NCBI RefSeq assembly: GCF_001522545.3
Contig: NC_031771.1
Location: forward strand, 657,553-721,552
Origin: Parus major
Taxonomy: Eukaryota; Chordata; Aves; Passeriformes; Paridae
Direction of reading: 5' to 3'
DNA length: 64,000 nucleotides
This document shows positions 1-12,006 of this stretch, piece after piece; positions within the stretch are counted from its first letter, which is position 1; each line of letters begins with the position of its first letter. The notes below the pieces were generated by a model. That model saw only the letters and a list, made by a program, of their open reading frames with translations, did no database searches and was not told where the DNA came from. The position numbers were made by a program, and so were the translations under genes.

Positions 1-538
1 GGCGATCGCGGTTCGGCGGCCCGCATGATGATTGCGGTCGGAGGTTTCCCGGCATGGCAACATGGCGACTGGAGACTTCCCGAAGTGATGGCCGAAGGTA
101 GAGACTTCCCAAGATGGCGATCAGGGCTTATGCAAATCAGCCGCCAAGAAACACCACCTCGGATGAAAAACCCGATCTATAGTGCATCAGAACACTAAAT
201 AAAGAAACTGAGAGCGATGCTCTAAGGTCGGGATCAAGGGGCAATACACACCAACTCTGCTTTCCTCGCCCTGATCGGGGAGAGACTGGTTAGACATGAC
301 ACCCCTGGACTCTCGAGCCAAAAGGGGACTCCGGGTATACCCATGAGGGCGGAGATCCCGGCTTTGCCTACATTGCACCCCGTAGGTATAGCCGCATTCC
401 TCCTCCTCTGAGTCGCTTCAGGGAGCAACGGCGGTGTGCGCGCAACCCGTCCCATCGGGCCCCCACCCAAGCTGATTCCTAATAAAGGCTTTAAAACAGG
501 AGAAGAAGGTCTCCTGGCCCTGTTTTTATCACTTTTCA
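1..538 (+). mobile_element. 3' part of a retroviral LTR (window starts inside it)
   Basis: The stretch is CpG-rich, unlike its surroundings. It holds a polyadenylation signal AATAAA at 481-486, followed by a short stem-loop (AGGAGA...TCTCCT) and a T-rich tail ending in TTTTCA at 538. This order is that of R and U5 of an LTR on the plus strand. The layout resembles the LTR at 46020-50613, which also has AATAAA, an AGGAG...CTCC stem and a TTTTCA end. The 5' part lies outside the window, so no target duplication can be tested. Retained CpGs suggest a fairly recent insertion. It abuts, and probably interrupts, the LTR at 539-1760. Internal open frames are not credible genes. Confidence 0.7.
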
Positions 539-1760
539 CAAGAAAAGAGTTTTCTCATGGTTTTCTATTTTCTTGATGCCAGCTGCCCTGAAAACTCTGT
601 CATCAGGCCCTCCTTCCATTTCACACCACTCTGAGGTGTGTTCACGGGCCGTATACTCAAGGGGTATAATTTTAAGGATGAGTTATTCAAAGGCAAAAGT
701 TCTCTTCATCTATCTCTGTGATCCTCTCTGGGAACAGAAGTTTTCCCTTTTCCTCTTAAGGGCCACAAGTTTTCAGCAACTCTCACTTTTCTTTTTCTGT
801 TCCAGCATCTCATAGGATCACAACTACTTCACCATTTGCTCAGCTCTATCAAGGAATTGCTTTTGCTTAGATCCACACTTTGAAATACTTCATCCCCCCA
901 AAATACTCTTTCATGAATTAAAGGAGTTTTTTCAGAACATTATTGTCCATCTCCATAGTTTTAACAGAAGAATATTTCAGCTTATTAGTGCATCTTCTTA
1001 TTCTCTTCCCATCTGAGGCTTAATTCTTTCCTCACCGGCTTTGATATTTTATGTTGTCTCTTTACATGCTGATCACTCTTTTTTTCCCTCTCTCTGGAAA
1101 AAGAATTAATCTGCAAGTCTCATCTGGGTAGTGAAAGCGTTAAACTCCTGCCCAGGCCTTGCAGATGGTCCTGTGATCTCTGCCGAGGCAGTGGCTGGAG
1201 CTGTTTGCAGGGGAAGATTTTCGGTGGCTACTCTGGGGGAGTGTGGCCACTCTCTCAGCACTCTGGAGGTCAGTGGCTTTCTCTCCCCTTACTCAGCAGT
1301 CTCTGGTGAAACTCAGCAGTGACAGAAACTGCAGCCGAGACGGGGACTGGCCTGGCCCATCAGGTCCGCTGTACAAGGCTCAGTGAGCCCTGCGAGGGGT
1401 TCAGCCCCTCTGGGAAGGGCCTCTTGTGACTTCACAGTCTCCATCTCCCCCCCAGAATTTGCAGAACTCTGGCCAGCGCTGCTCACCCCATGGTCTTGTC
1501 TGGCCTGACAGGGAGGAGGCTGAACTGGAGCTCAGTTACATCTCACAGCCGGAAACCAAAGAGAAAGAGAAATTCCTGGGCTTAGGTTTTAAAGGGTGGT
1601 GTTCACAGGTTGATCTCACTTTTCAGTGGTCAAAACTACTGTCAGTTCTCAGAAATGGACAGTTACTGGCCAGGAGAAAAAACTCCCATCAGCCTCCAGC
1701 AGCTTTAACTTCCTTAGGTGTTTCATACTTTTTTATTTCTTTAAATGCCGATCTATCACA
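539..1760 (-). mobile_element. ERVL-type LTR, minus strand, truncated at its 3' side by the LTR at 1-538
   Basis: Read on the minus strand this stretch aligns over most of its length with the ERVL LTR split around ERVK-1. Bases 555-910 match the reverse complement of 18402-18716, and 1060-1720 match the reverse complement of 10375-10920, including a Tyr/Ser-rich-looking but non-coding GC-rich centre. The likely LTR start is TGTGATAG, read leftwards from 1760, comparable to TGTGCTGG at 10311. The 3' end with the poly(A) signal is missing because the LTR at 1-538 joins at 538/539. The long open frame at 1426-1884 is a by-product of the GC-rich segment. Confidence 0.65.
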
Positions 1761-4346
1761 GTCAAGAACTTCTCTTTTTAGAAGATGTAAAGTTTTGCAT
1801 TTCTTAGAAATCCCAGACTACATGTTTTTGTTGTTGGAAAGTCTATATGGGTTTCTCCAGTTTGCTTGTCAAAGAAGTCATTGAGACCACATAGGTTGTG
1901 GTGTGGAAGTATGAAAAAACCCACTGGGATCATGTTGGGTTTGAAACACTGCCTTACTCTGCCAGTATTTTATTCTAAAAGAACTTTGTAACTGGTTTGA
2001 TAACAAAATGAGCAGAAGAGTGGGTTGTGTTCTGGCTTTATTACAAACCTGAAATTTGGATAAAATATTTGGAAAGCTTTTTCAAAGGCAATGATGCTAA
2101 ACCACTGGTAAATACTGGTTTTGTGTGTCATGAACTCTTCCATGTTGGAGGCCTCTAGGAAGAGTTTTGACACACAGCTGGGGGAAGTGTCACATGGAGA
2201 GAGGAGCCCTCCATTGGAAGGATCATGGGAAGGGGCTGGACATGCTTATGGGCAAGGTGAAGTCTTGCATGTGTTCCTCTGTTTCTCTGTGCCACCACTC
2301 TGAGGCAGGCGTAATTTCCTTATGTAATTGCAGCTCTCTGCTCCTGTCAGCATCTGCTGATATGTTTTTGTTCAGGAATTAGACAGGAGAGATTGAGATG
2401 TCTGTACATTTATCTCTGTGGGAGGACCTTCAAAGAACCATTACTCATTTTCAAGATGCTGAGTGTCAGGATTTGATGTGATTTTTGAGATCATTAGCAT
2501 CTAGCATTTATTTATTTATGATTCCGGCATTTCAAAAACCCCATATTAAATTTTTTTTATTCCCTTTTCCTGCATTTTCACTGTTTGCTTATTACTGATC
2601 AGGCAAGTCCAGTAATTGCTTGCAGTATATTGCCTTGAGTAGTAAAACATTTAGTTGGTTTAAATGTGTCTCTTTTTTATAATGTTATTTTTCTCCAGTG
2701 TGTACAGATATAAATATTGTTTGGTTGCCTTTTTTAGGCTGAAAGAACAGAATTTACTTGGTTCTCTAATTCTACTGTATCCAGTAACTTATCAGCAGTC
2801 ATAGCCATTTCTTCTGCACCTTCTAACTAGAAAAAAAGAGTTAGCAATTCTATTTACAGTCTTTCTATTTACTACTTTTACTTAAAGTCTGAGCACCAAG
2901 ATTACCTGTGTCAACTCAGTATCCCCTCTGGAGCAATGTCTGCCAGATATTAATCCAGTGGTGAACATTGTCTCAGCATATATATTCTCAGCAGCACCCA
3001 TCTGGTGGATTGCTGCCTTTTCCCTTGTTCCTCACTTTAAACAAGAGACTATTTTATATCTGTGCAGAAAACTGAGTGTCTGCTGTAGGCATAGGAGAGA
3101 ATAATGCAATTTGTAGGATCAGTCATTCCTAGGCTTGTAAAGCTTGGGAGCTGCCTAGTGGAAACACAAACCTTCCTTACAGATTGTTGCAACATTTTTC
3201 TAAGCACTGAGGGCTGTACTTGTAAGATGACAAGGTTGACAAAATCTTGCATATAAAGCATATATAAACCAGTATGTATTGCTGTATTAAACTGACAATA
3301 TAATTAAAAGAAATAAAATTAAAGCCACAAATGTACAGATCATTTTATCACTGGATCTTTTGCATTGCCTCAGCAAAATTTTTTTGTCAACAGTGCTTTC
3401 TGCATAGTGCTTCTTTCAGTGCCAGAAGTACTACATGATCAGGAGAAGCAGACTTGTTACTTTCAATGCATTCTGATTTAAGACAGAGTTTTCAAGAGCC
3501 ATAATAATTTTTAAATGAAGGTGCAATAGTTTCCTGAAATAAATTATCACTCTTTTTTCTAGTTAACTCTAATTGTGGTACCTAGATGTGAGAAAACAAA
3601 GGAAAGATCTCCGCACTATATTACTCACTATGTTGGTATCTCACTTGCTATTCATTAGACTTTGATATCTCGTCCACAGCAGATAATTCCACACCTTCAA
3701 TAGTAAATGACAAGAGACAAGCACCTTGAGGGATCTGTCCATCTAAAGGCAGGTTTCTAAGATGAAGCTACATCTAAGATTATTTTTTTTATTAGATGTT
3801 TGTTTCCAGCAGCTATAGGCAGAACTCAACTGGCTGATTAAAAGTAAATGCTTTTGTTTAAAGTGTTAGTATCAATTGGATAAACTCAACATTATGAAAG
3901 TTCTCCCTTCTGGGAAAATGAAAATAAACAAAAGGATTTCATTAAACTTTTTATGAAAACAGTGAGTTCTGAGCAAAATCCAAGTGTTAGCATTTGTTTG
4001 AAAAAGTATTTGTTCTAGAATTATTTTGCAGCTCTTTATTCTCCAGTGTAATACAAGTTTTCTGTGGTGCAAAATGTAAGGAGAGAGCATGGGAAATCTG
4101 AGTCATGATGAGGACAGGAAATAATCATATTGGCCTTTTAAAAATAAAACCCTGAAGTGACATGTGGGGAGGGAAACACTTCTAAGTTTTGTATTTAATA
4201 TGTTTTAGAGATGGAAAATTGAAAGATGCCACAGAAAAATATTGTAGTTTAAAAGAAAAATTCCCTGGTTTTCTTTCACACTGGTTTAAACAGAACTTTT
4301 TCGGTTGAGGCTCTTGTGACTCTGGAATGGAAGTGCAGTGGTGTGC
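1761..4346. other. No gene seen
   Basis: AT-rich unique-looking sequence with only short, stop-bounded frames. There is no repeat I recognise, no plausible exon and no RNA gene. Confidence 0.5.
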
Positions 4347-4681
4347 TGTCACACTATATTAGGAACAGCGAAGCAGCACGACACTGACTCCCTTAACTGT
4401 GTTGTCCAAGAGAGCAAAGTATATTATTCTTAATCTTTTATACACATAGTCAAGAAGGTCTGAGAGGTAAAACTCTCATTGGTCATTAAAGGTACACATC
4501 ACCATCATTGGTAAAGTGGAACACCACCCCTTGACTAAACAATACCTGCAGATTGTTGTTCTTTACCAAGGACTGTTTGGATTCTTTCTTATGCTTTCTC
4601 AGGCCAGAGTGAGAAGCCTGTGTGACTTAGTTTCACGCAGGCTTTGTGCTCCCTGCTTGCTTTTTGTATTTAGTATCTACA
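4347..4681 (-). mobile_element. Solo LTR, 335 bp, class II-like
   Basis: On the minus strand the element runs from TGTAGATA (4681) to GTGTGACA (4347), so it has TG...CA ends. It contains a TATA-like box (TATAAAAG, plus-strand 4435-4442). The flanking hexamers are gtgtgc (4341-4346) and gtatgc (4682-4687), a 6-bp target duplication with one mismatch. Six-base duplications are known for alpha- and betaretrovirus-like elements. No internal retroviral sequence flanks it, so it is a solo LTR left by recombination. The poly(A) signal is degenerate. Confidence 0.65.
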
Positions 4682-4687
4682 GTATGC

Positions 4688-5857
4688 CTATTGTTTTAAA
4701 GTCTAAAAGCAGGCATGTGTAACTGATGGGGACAAAAAGAGAATCCTCAGAGGAGCACTTCTTGTGTAAGAACTTTTCCTTATGTGTTAGGATTAAGGAG
4801 AAAACCAGGCTGCTTTGTGGTCTGCCATAAATGCAACAATCCAAGCTAGCAGTTCTTCCTAGCTTTCATCCTTTTGGGAGACTCTTCCTTGACTAGCAGA
4901 GACACATCCATGGCACATGACACGAACAGAAGTGTCATCACACTGTTCTGTGGTCACTGTTTGTGTGACAAACCCACTGGAATCCCTGGTAGCAAAAAAT
5001 GTGAACCACAGTTAAGGAGGAAGAAAGAAAGGCAATACATCTGAGCAGTCTAATGCTCAGCTTCAGTGAATGGAGCCGAGGGATGTTGGATATCCTATTC
5101 CATATAATTGCATGAACAGACTTCATAATTCCTTCCCCATGCAGCTCCTCTAAAGCCAGTGTGGGTGAATGAAGCATTGAATGGTGACAATCAAACCTTT
5201 TTCCATCTATCTCTCTTTTCTTCTTTTTTTAAAAAATTTATTTTGTAATCAGTAGAGGTGTTGTCAGCTACCTGCCTTGTGTTCATCTTTGTCAGGACTG
5301 GCAGTGTAACAGATAACTGAATGGATTCAAGGCCACCCAGGGAATGGCACCTGATGGGAGCTCATTCATCACTTTCATTTCAGAGTTCTCCAAGGAAGAT
5401 CAAAGAGGTAATCAAGGCTCACAGGGACACATGGGTGCTTGGAAGGAGTGTTCTGCATTACCAACAAACCAAGATACCAAATCTGGTTTGTAAATTAGGT
5501 GCTTTTCTGGAGAAAGCATGACTATAAGTGTCACCCCAAGCATATTCCTGGTAATATACATCTACTATGACTGCTGGGGGCCACAGCCTGATCTGTTCCC
5601 AGCTTCCAGGTAAAATATCTCAGCTGCAGTCAGAAGATAAATTAGTGCAATTTAAAATGTGTTTCATCTGTAATGGTTTGTTTAATCAGATAGCCTCCCT
5701 ATCTTCTGTCCTTGTCTGGGCATTTGGGCTCTCCTCATCTCACACGATCAACCTCTTGGCTGCTGAGGTTTGGGAACACCCTGCACTGTGCTACACGCTC
5801 TTTGGACTTTATGAGAGTAAGAGAGACTGCCCTTAAGGTAAAGGTGTCTTGTTACTA
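4688..5857. other. No gene seen
   Basis: Unique-looking AT-rich sequence. The open frames here are short and lack any recognisable motif. Confidence 0.5.
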
Positions 5858-6190
5858 TCACAGAATCACAGAATTACAAAATAGGTAGGGTTGGAAGTTC
5901 ATCCAGTCCAGCCCCCCTACCAAGGCAGGCTTATCCCAAGCAGATGACACCAGAACACATACAGGTGGATTTGGAATGTCACCAGAGAGGAAGACTCCCT
6001 GTTCCAGTGCTCTGCCACCCTCTACATAAAGAAGTTCTTTCTCCTTTATGTTCATCAACATCAGTGAGTTTGCATGAATCCTCCTTGTAGGATTGTAAGA
6101 CAGTTGACCTTTGTAGGTCAACTTTTCTCTATTTTAATGATTTTCCTTATTCAAAGTATATTCAGCTCATTTAATCTTTGTCTTTCTACA
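5858..6190 (-). mobile_element. CR1 LINE, 3' end fragment
   Basis: The plus strand opens with the reverse complement of the CR1 3' terminal repeat (ATTCTGTG-type octamers at 5858-5880). It then shows the conserved tail, read backwards: a block resembling the 'ttggaag...ccagtccag' motif and the 'gttccagtgctctgccaccct' region near 6001-6020. CR1 is the dominant non-LTR retrotransposon of birds. It lacks target duplications and is usually truncated at its 5' end, as here. The upstream limit near 6190 is approximate because similarity fades into AT-rich sequence. Confidence 0.8.
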
Positions 6191-6977
6191 ATGTCACTGT
6201 AAAGGCCGGCCAATACTGAACTGTATAGTGTTTTGAATGAGGGGAAAACTTGTTTGTTCTTCAAGAGGAGCTTTCTCACTTGTTGCTAGAGCAGCCATTG
6301 TTCTGCTTCATTCTTTGTGATTCCTGGGAAAGACATCAAGGGTTTTTTTTTCCCGTGAAATCAGCAATAAGCAGTCCCTACATTTGAAGAACAGGCTAAA
6401 GAAAAGAGTCACAAATGAAACATAAATGAGATGTGGGTTCACCCCTAGTTTGAAACCCAGACTATCTGGTTCTCCATCGGAGGGGAGATTTCTGGTGCAT
6501 GGGTAGAATCTCCATTAAAAAAAAAAATGTTTTGGGGGGTTTCTTGTTGTTTTTTTGTTTGCTTTTTTTAATCTATTGCACTGCCATGCTTCCGTAGTGC
6601 TCACTTTTTCCAAGAAGGCTTTTTTTCCCTTCAGCAAAGATGAATAATGAATCAAAATCTTCTCTGACACCGTGGGACATGAACTATGCCTATAAGAGGT
6701 TCTGGGAATTGGTCTTCAGGAGGTAGTGTAACAGGTGGGTTAATACTCTGGTGAAGGGATTCAACACTTCGACAGTGCTCTAAAAAAGATGATTAGCAAA
6801 GTCTCAGCCAGCAAATTGATCTGTGGTGAGTGCATAGTCCTCTTTAACCACTGTTAAAATATCATTACAGATTTAATCCTTGCAGAAAAATTTTTTTTTG
6901 AAACTTCGTCTGAATTTCCCTTGCTCTCTTCATTCTGTATAATAATCTGAACAAATCTGATATAAGGATTACTGGTG
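6191..6977. other. No gene seen
   Basis: T-rich and A-rich runs near 6340 and 6510-6560; otherwise unremarkable unique sequence. Confidence 0.45.
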
Positions 6978-7450
6978 TGTCATGGGGTGACTTTACCTTT
7001 AAGGTGGTTTTGGGAGCTAAGGAAGTTGAAGTTGCTGGTGACTGATGAGAGTCTTTTCTCCTGACCAATTATCGGTCATTACTGGGAACTGACAGCAGTT
7101 TTGACCATTGAAAAGTGGGATCAACTTGTGAACCCTACCTTAAGATGTAAAGCCAGAGCTCTCTTGTTCTCTTTGTTTCCTGGCTGTGAAAGGTAACAGA
7201 GCTCCAGTTGGCCTCCTGTTCCCTGCCCAGGCCATGCGGCCAGGCGGGGCCTGGGCTGAGCCTGCTCCCGGCTGGGAGATGGGGCCTGCGGGGCTTGCCC
7301 CGGGCTCTGGCCAGGCCAGGCCGATTCCTGGCTAAGCTGTAGTTTTTGCCATGACGGAATTCACCAGAGACTGCTGAGTAAAGAAAGGAAAAAGCTCTTG
7401 ACCTGCGGCAAGCTGAAACAGTGACCACACTCTCCAGAGCAGCTATGAGG
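6978..7450 (+). mobile_element. ERVL-type LTR, 5' portion
   Basis: The segment is the reverse-complement counterpart of about 1215-1720. Shared blocks include the 'ctgaccaattat...cattactgggaactgacagcag' stretch, the 'agctctcttgttctctttgtttcctggctgtg' stretch, and the 'ccagagactgctgagtaa' motif near 7360. It probably starts at TGTCATGG (6978). Similarity to the family is lost after about 7450, so the poly(A) part is missing and no 5-bp duplication can be paired. The GC-rich centre (7200-7330) produces a spurious open frame. Confidence 0.6.
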
Positions 7451-10305
7451 AATCACATTTAAACTTTTTAGAGAAGTTCCTTCTCCTGCTCAGGATTTAT
7501 CTCATTGTTAAAGTAGAAGCACTTTAAATACCAATATATACATGGAGCTCCATCCTTTACTGGATTATTCTCAGCCATATCTGCCATGCAGCTGTTTCCT
7601 GGGGTCCTGAGATCTGGTTGCACAGGTCTCTCTGTGTGAGAGGAAGTGGGGGGTATATGTGCTTCCCTCAAAGTAAGTGTGAGTTTGCTGTTATTTGGTG
7701 AAAAATGGAGGAGGTAAAGTTTGGGTGCATGGGGAGAAGAGCAAGAAACATGGCAGGTTTTGTATCCCACCCCAAAACCTAAATGGGAAGGTTCAGGGAA
7801 TTACAGTGCTGGAGATGAGTTTTTGTTGCTGTCCCTCATAGTGGCCCTGACATTGTTCAGCTTCCCTTGCTGCCATTTATGGTGCTGCCTGGTGGTTTTA
7901 TTAATGCTGATTCTTTCAGCCATGCACAGTCGGCACAGCCAGGACTGGTGATGGCAGCAAGTCTCTCTCTGGGTACACAAGGGGGTTGCAGTCCCTTTAA
8001 GGAGCTTCTGCAGTGAGTTCCATCACTTCAGGCTAATTCCATCACTACTTCCCTAATGGTTGCAGTTTCAAATGTTTCAGCATCCTGTTCTTTAATTTTC
8101 TCCTTCTCCTCAAGGCATCCTCTTTCTCCTACAGGATCATGGCAGAGGCGTCTAAATGATACATCTTGATGCATGTTGCCTTTGATGCCAATGTAAGGCC
8201 ACACAGAAGGATTCTGAACTCTGATGACCCTCTTTTCAGGACAGAGTATGACAGCACTTCCTCCTGAAGTGACTGCTGCTCCAAGTATAGTGTTTTGTTT
8301 GTAACTACAAATAACGATGTCTGGCTGCACAACTAACCTTTTAGTGGGAGACAAGAAGGCAAGTAGGAGAGTAGATGAAACAACAGCATGTTTTTAACAT
8401 TGGGACTTTTAGGATATCATCATGCTGTTAATATTTTTATCATTAGCTATATTATTTCAAAGGGATTTTTTCTCTGTTTCCATGGCCCAAACAGTGTGTC
8501 GTCCCTGTTTCCAGGGTGAGAAAGGTCAGCAGCACTGCTAAGTGTTGTGGTAATAAATGAGAGGTGAGAAGATAAACTGCTCAGACCTGACTACTTGCCT
8601 CCATCCTTTGGATGCAAATTGACTCTAGGACATGCAAGGACTGCCAAGAAGTTAACCTCCGAAAAAAAAAGAGTGCAACATCAACAAATGAACTGTCCTT
8701 TGGTGAAAAAAATCTTAATGTTTCCTTAATTACACCCATGTAGGGTATGCACAGTTTAATAGCCAGCAGTAGAGATGGCAATTGGAACTTAGGTCTCGCA
8801 AAGTTTTAGAGAAAATATGTAATGTTGTTTCGAAAAGTGATAAGGGAGAAGAGATTGAAGTAGATTGAAGAACTGGGATTTAAAATGTCTGATGTTATTA
8901 AATTCCCTTTCTGTCAATACTGAAATGGAGATATTAAGTACAAAAAGACCTCCTTATTGAATAGACTCTTACAGATTGTCTATTTGAATGTGAATTTGAA
9001 GGCTGTACACATTATTCCAGCAAAATTATACTAGAAGATTGCCTTTTTGAACAATTGTATTCCAGCCGAATTGCACGTGCATGGGAGGAAAAATACCTCC
9101 TAAAATAATAGATAATCTAATAGATTAGCTGATTTTTGATATGTTAATATCTCTTTCTCCTTCAGGCAAGGCTGAATGTAGCTAACCTGCCATGTATTCA
9201 AGTATGCGAAAGTGAAATAACTTCTGTTTGGTTTTAAGCCCTTCACACTATGTTGTTTGAAAGTGTTTCTGTTGAAAATTATTAATAAAAGAGTGGTTGC
9301 TGTAAAATAAATCCATCAGCATTTTGCCTTCAAGTCAGTGGGCTATGCCAACCTGAGCTACTGACGTCTCCTGAAAGCTGGCTAAGCGGCTTCTGAACAA
9401 GGAATCTCCTGCTTGCTTGCATCTCTGGGATTTGCATATTGGGCCTAATATTTAAGGTTATGAGAGCCTGTATTAAACGTTATCATATGTATATTAGCTG
9501 ATGTATTGAGGATATCTGCTTTTTTGATATTTATATGAAAAGAGGAGTGATTTATCCTGGAACCAAAGAGGATGTGAAGTTCCTGGAACATAACAGCAAA
9601 GCAGATTTTCTGTTTGGACAGCCAATTGTATGTTTATTTAGGTCCTATGTCTTGGGACCCATGTACTCTTGAGTTTCTCTTGCTTGAGGTGCTGCAATAC
9701 TGGCTAGCTCATTATTTGGTCTTTTCCACTCTGCCTTCATTGATATGGGACAAAGCAATCCAGCTGCCTGGAGGCCTGAGGGGTTTTCCCTATCTCCCCT
9801 TTTTCATTTTTTCTGAATTCTCCCTCAGATTCCCAAGGGGGCCAGTAAAAATCAACATTGAGCTGAAAATCAGACAACTGAGGGGGAAGAGATGGCATCT
9901 TTTTTTAACAAAACTAGTGTTTGAGAACTCTTACATTTCAGAAATATTTTTGCTTTGAAGTGTTTATGCTTCAGTGTGTTAAGGAATTAAATGTGTCCGA
10001 GTATTTCAATGATGTCAAAATAAAAGGTTTTAAACACAAAATATGTTTTCAGCCAAAATGATTTGCCAATTTTGGTGTTAATCAGTAATCTTAATTGCCT
10101 TAATTCTGAACTCTTCTGGGGCATAATACATATGGTTGAAAAGTACCCATCAATGTATCCTAGTGCCTCTGAGTCTTCTTCAGAAGCCCAAGCCAGTAGA
10201 GTTTTGGCCTCTAGAACCAGAGAAGCCAGGAAATGCAGGAATATTTCTAGATACATTTTTGGAAAATATGAGCTTACTAAAGGGAAATAGAATACTTCAA
10301 CATAA
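7451..10305. other. No gene seen
   Basis: Unique-looking sequence with no recognisable repeat or exon. The minus-strand frame at 8028-8354 (108 codons) has no motif and is flanked by ordinary AT-rich DNA. Confidence 0.45.
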
Positions 10306-10310
10306 GGAAC

Positions 10311-10921
10311 TGTGCTGGTTTTGCATTGATTGGTATTTGGGGAAGAATTAAGAAACCATCCAAGGAATTGATTTCTCTGAGAGAAGCTGCTGGGAGCTTC
10401 CTCTGTGCCTAGAACAGGCCAATAGCTGGCTAGTTCTGAGAACTGACAACATTTTGCACCATTTAGAAATTAGATCTGCCTCTGTGAGATCCACATTTTA
10501 AAAACCACAAGCCTGGGAACTCTCTTTCTTTGCTTCCAGCCTCAGAAAGTAGCAGAACCCTGGTGGCTCCGGCCCTGTTACCCCACAGCCTGTGTGGCCT
10601 GGGGGAGGCCAGGCCAGGCCCCAGTAACTCCGGGGCCGGGGATGGAGGCTGTGGGCCCCCCCAGGCTGGGCCGGGTCACAGCTGCTGACATCTTGCTGAC
10701 ACTAAACCCCCCCAGCCCGCCCCAACAGCTCCAGGCCAAGCCAGGACTGCCCCCCTGCAGCGGCTGCCAGGCAGAGGGAGGGGCCCAGCATGACCTGAAA
10801 TCCAACACTGTGACTGCTGTGGCCACTGGGCGAGATATTAACCCTTCCACTACACAGATGAGACCTATAGACCCTCTCCCTCTCTCCAGGGAGAGAAAAA
10901 GAGTGATGACACGTAAAAAGA
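10311..10921 (+). mobile_element. Solo ERVL LTR, left part (split by ERVK-1)
   Basis: The LTR begins TGTGCTGGTTTTG, the start typical of avian ERVL LTRs. It is preceded by GGAAC (10306-10310), repeated as GGAAC at 19097-19101 just after the right part. A 5-bp duplication is the rule for ERVL. The segment includes a GC-rich U3 core (10560-10800). It stops at AAAAGA (10916-10921), the target duplication of ERVK-1, and resumes at 18268. With ERVK-1 and one duplication copy removed, the LTR is about 1.44 kb. No gag or pol of ERVL flanks it, so it is a solo LTR. Confidence 0.85.
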
Positions 10922-11198
10922 TGTCACTATTGGACACAAACTGATTCACACAGATGCATCTTGAAGTGTAATGAAAGAAAAAGTTTATTTTGTTCTTTCA
11001 GTATTTATAGGTTTTCGAAAATGACCAGGGATTGGATAGTCAGATTACCACCTTCCCAACCACACTGGCCGTGAGAGACATCCTTTAAAAGGCATATCTT
11101 TAATGGAATGTATAAACACCTATGTTTATAGTTACTTTGCTGGGAAAGTGGCTAGAAATTATGAAAACAATATCAGAGGCCTGATTCTCAGGGTGACA
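10922..11198 (-). repeat. ERVK-1 3' LTR
   Basis: The 277-bp LTR begins TGTCACCC at 11198 on the minus strand and ends GTGACA at 10922. It carries a TATA-like CCTATAAA and an AATAAA-like signal in the A/T block near 10980-11010. It differs from the 5' LTR mainly in the U5 portion (10922-10990) and by a small indel near 11140. Confidence 0.88.
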
Positions 11199-11216
11199 TC
11201 TCACCCTTTTTCTCTT
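11199..11216 (-). other. ERVK-1 polypurine tract
   Basis: On the minus strand a purine run (AAAAGAGAAAAAGGGTGAGA) directly precedes the LTR start TGTCACCC. This is the expected priming site for plus-strand DNA synthesis. The junction forms a short inverted repeat, GGGTGA / TCACCC. Confidence 0.8.
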
Positions 11217-11419
11217 TTCAAAAATGTGAAAAATGAGGTTCACATAATTTTTATAGAATTTAAAAGTTTAATAAAAAACAATTAGGAGAGAAAAATAAAG
11301 TAAAGTATACAGATACGGCCGGGTGTCTCTGCATTCAGCTAAGAGAGCACACCTTACTAACAAAGGATTGTCCCTTAAAAACAGAACTCTACTACATATC
11401 CATAAATTCTCATACATAT

Positions 11420-11581
11420 TCATACATTCTTCTTAGGATCTTTGGTGTTCTTCTGTTTAGTTTTCTCTTGCCCCCTTCCCAATAGATCAATCTTCTTGGC
11501 GCCATTGAGATTTACATTCCCTGATATCAGGAACGCAATAAATTCCTCCCCCCCCAGAGCTCTGGTCACTGCTGTCTTCAT
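11420..11581 (-). CDS. Small lysine-rich open frame in the env position of ERVK-1 (53 aa)
   Basis: A complete ATG-to-TGA frame lies between integrase and the 3' LTR, on the same strand as the provirus. The product is 53 residues. The N-terminal half is neutral (MKTAVTRALGGEEFIAFLIS). The C-terminal half is strongly basic, with about ten Lys and one Arg. A run of eight G lies inside the frame. A weak acceptor-like ATCCAG sits immediately before the ATG. I do not recognise a family. It has no transmembrane segment or cysteine, so it is not an env remnant I can identify. It could be a small accessory protein, a piece of a captured gene, or chance. No counterpart is seen in ERVK-2, which lacks this stretch. 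Confidence 0.3.
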   Translation of the reverse strand: MKTAVTRALGGEEFIAFLISGNVNLNGAKKIDLLGRGQEKTKQKNTKDPKKNV

Positions 11582-11954
11582 CTGGATAACATAATTTACA
11601 AATGCAGGAGTCTCTAGCTATTTTTTCCTCAGTCTTTGGGTTATACAAACAAAGACAGTTTTAATTTTAATACTATGCCATAACCTAACATATATGTATT
11701 ATACTACTATTTGTAAATTTCATCAATAACAGAAATAAAGAAAACTATATTAATACAACAAAATTTCTCATTCTTATACACATAACATTCATCTTAATAT
11801 TTGTGAAAAGCCAATAACATAAAATGTATCTATAAGAAAAAATAAAAAATAAAAGAAATATGAACAGAGAAAATGAACAATATCTTAAACACTCAAAAAA
11901 AAATTACAGAGAAAATAAACAATGTTCCAAACAATATCAGAAGGCTTTTAGATT

Positions 11955-11980
11955 CAGGGTGATATCTCACCCCTTCTCCA
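11955..11980 (-). other. Secondary LTR-edge-like sequence upstream of the true polypurine tract
   Basis: On the minus strand GGGTGAGATATCACCC is followed by a segment reading AAAAGCCTTCTGAT. It mimics the true polypurine/LTR junction (GGGTGAGATGTCACCC) about 770 bp downstream. The same block occurs in ERVK-2 at 49831-49870. It looks like a duplicated LTR edge kept in the family. Confidence 0.6.
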
Positions 11981-12006
11981 TTACAAAAATGAAAATGTGT
12001 TTGGCA

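Noticed and set aside
8028..8354. 108-codon minus-strand frame
   Set aside because: No motif, ordinary composition, no splice context and no known repeat coding region.
10578..10949. Overlapping 116- and 123-codon frames on both strands
   Set aside because: They lie in the GC-rich U3 of the ERVL LTR and cross into ERVK-1; no domain.
11500..11512. GGCGCC on the minus strand as a tRNA-Lys primer site of another provirus
   Set aside because: Only the GGCGCC core fits; following bases do not match and no LTR end precedes it.
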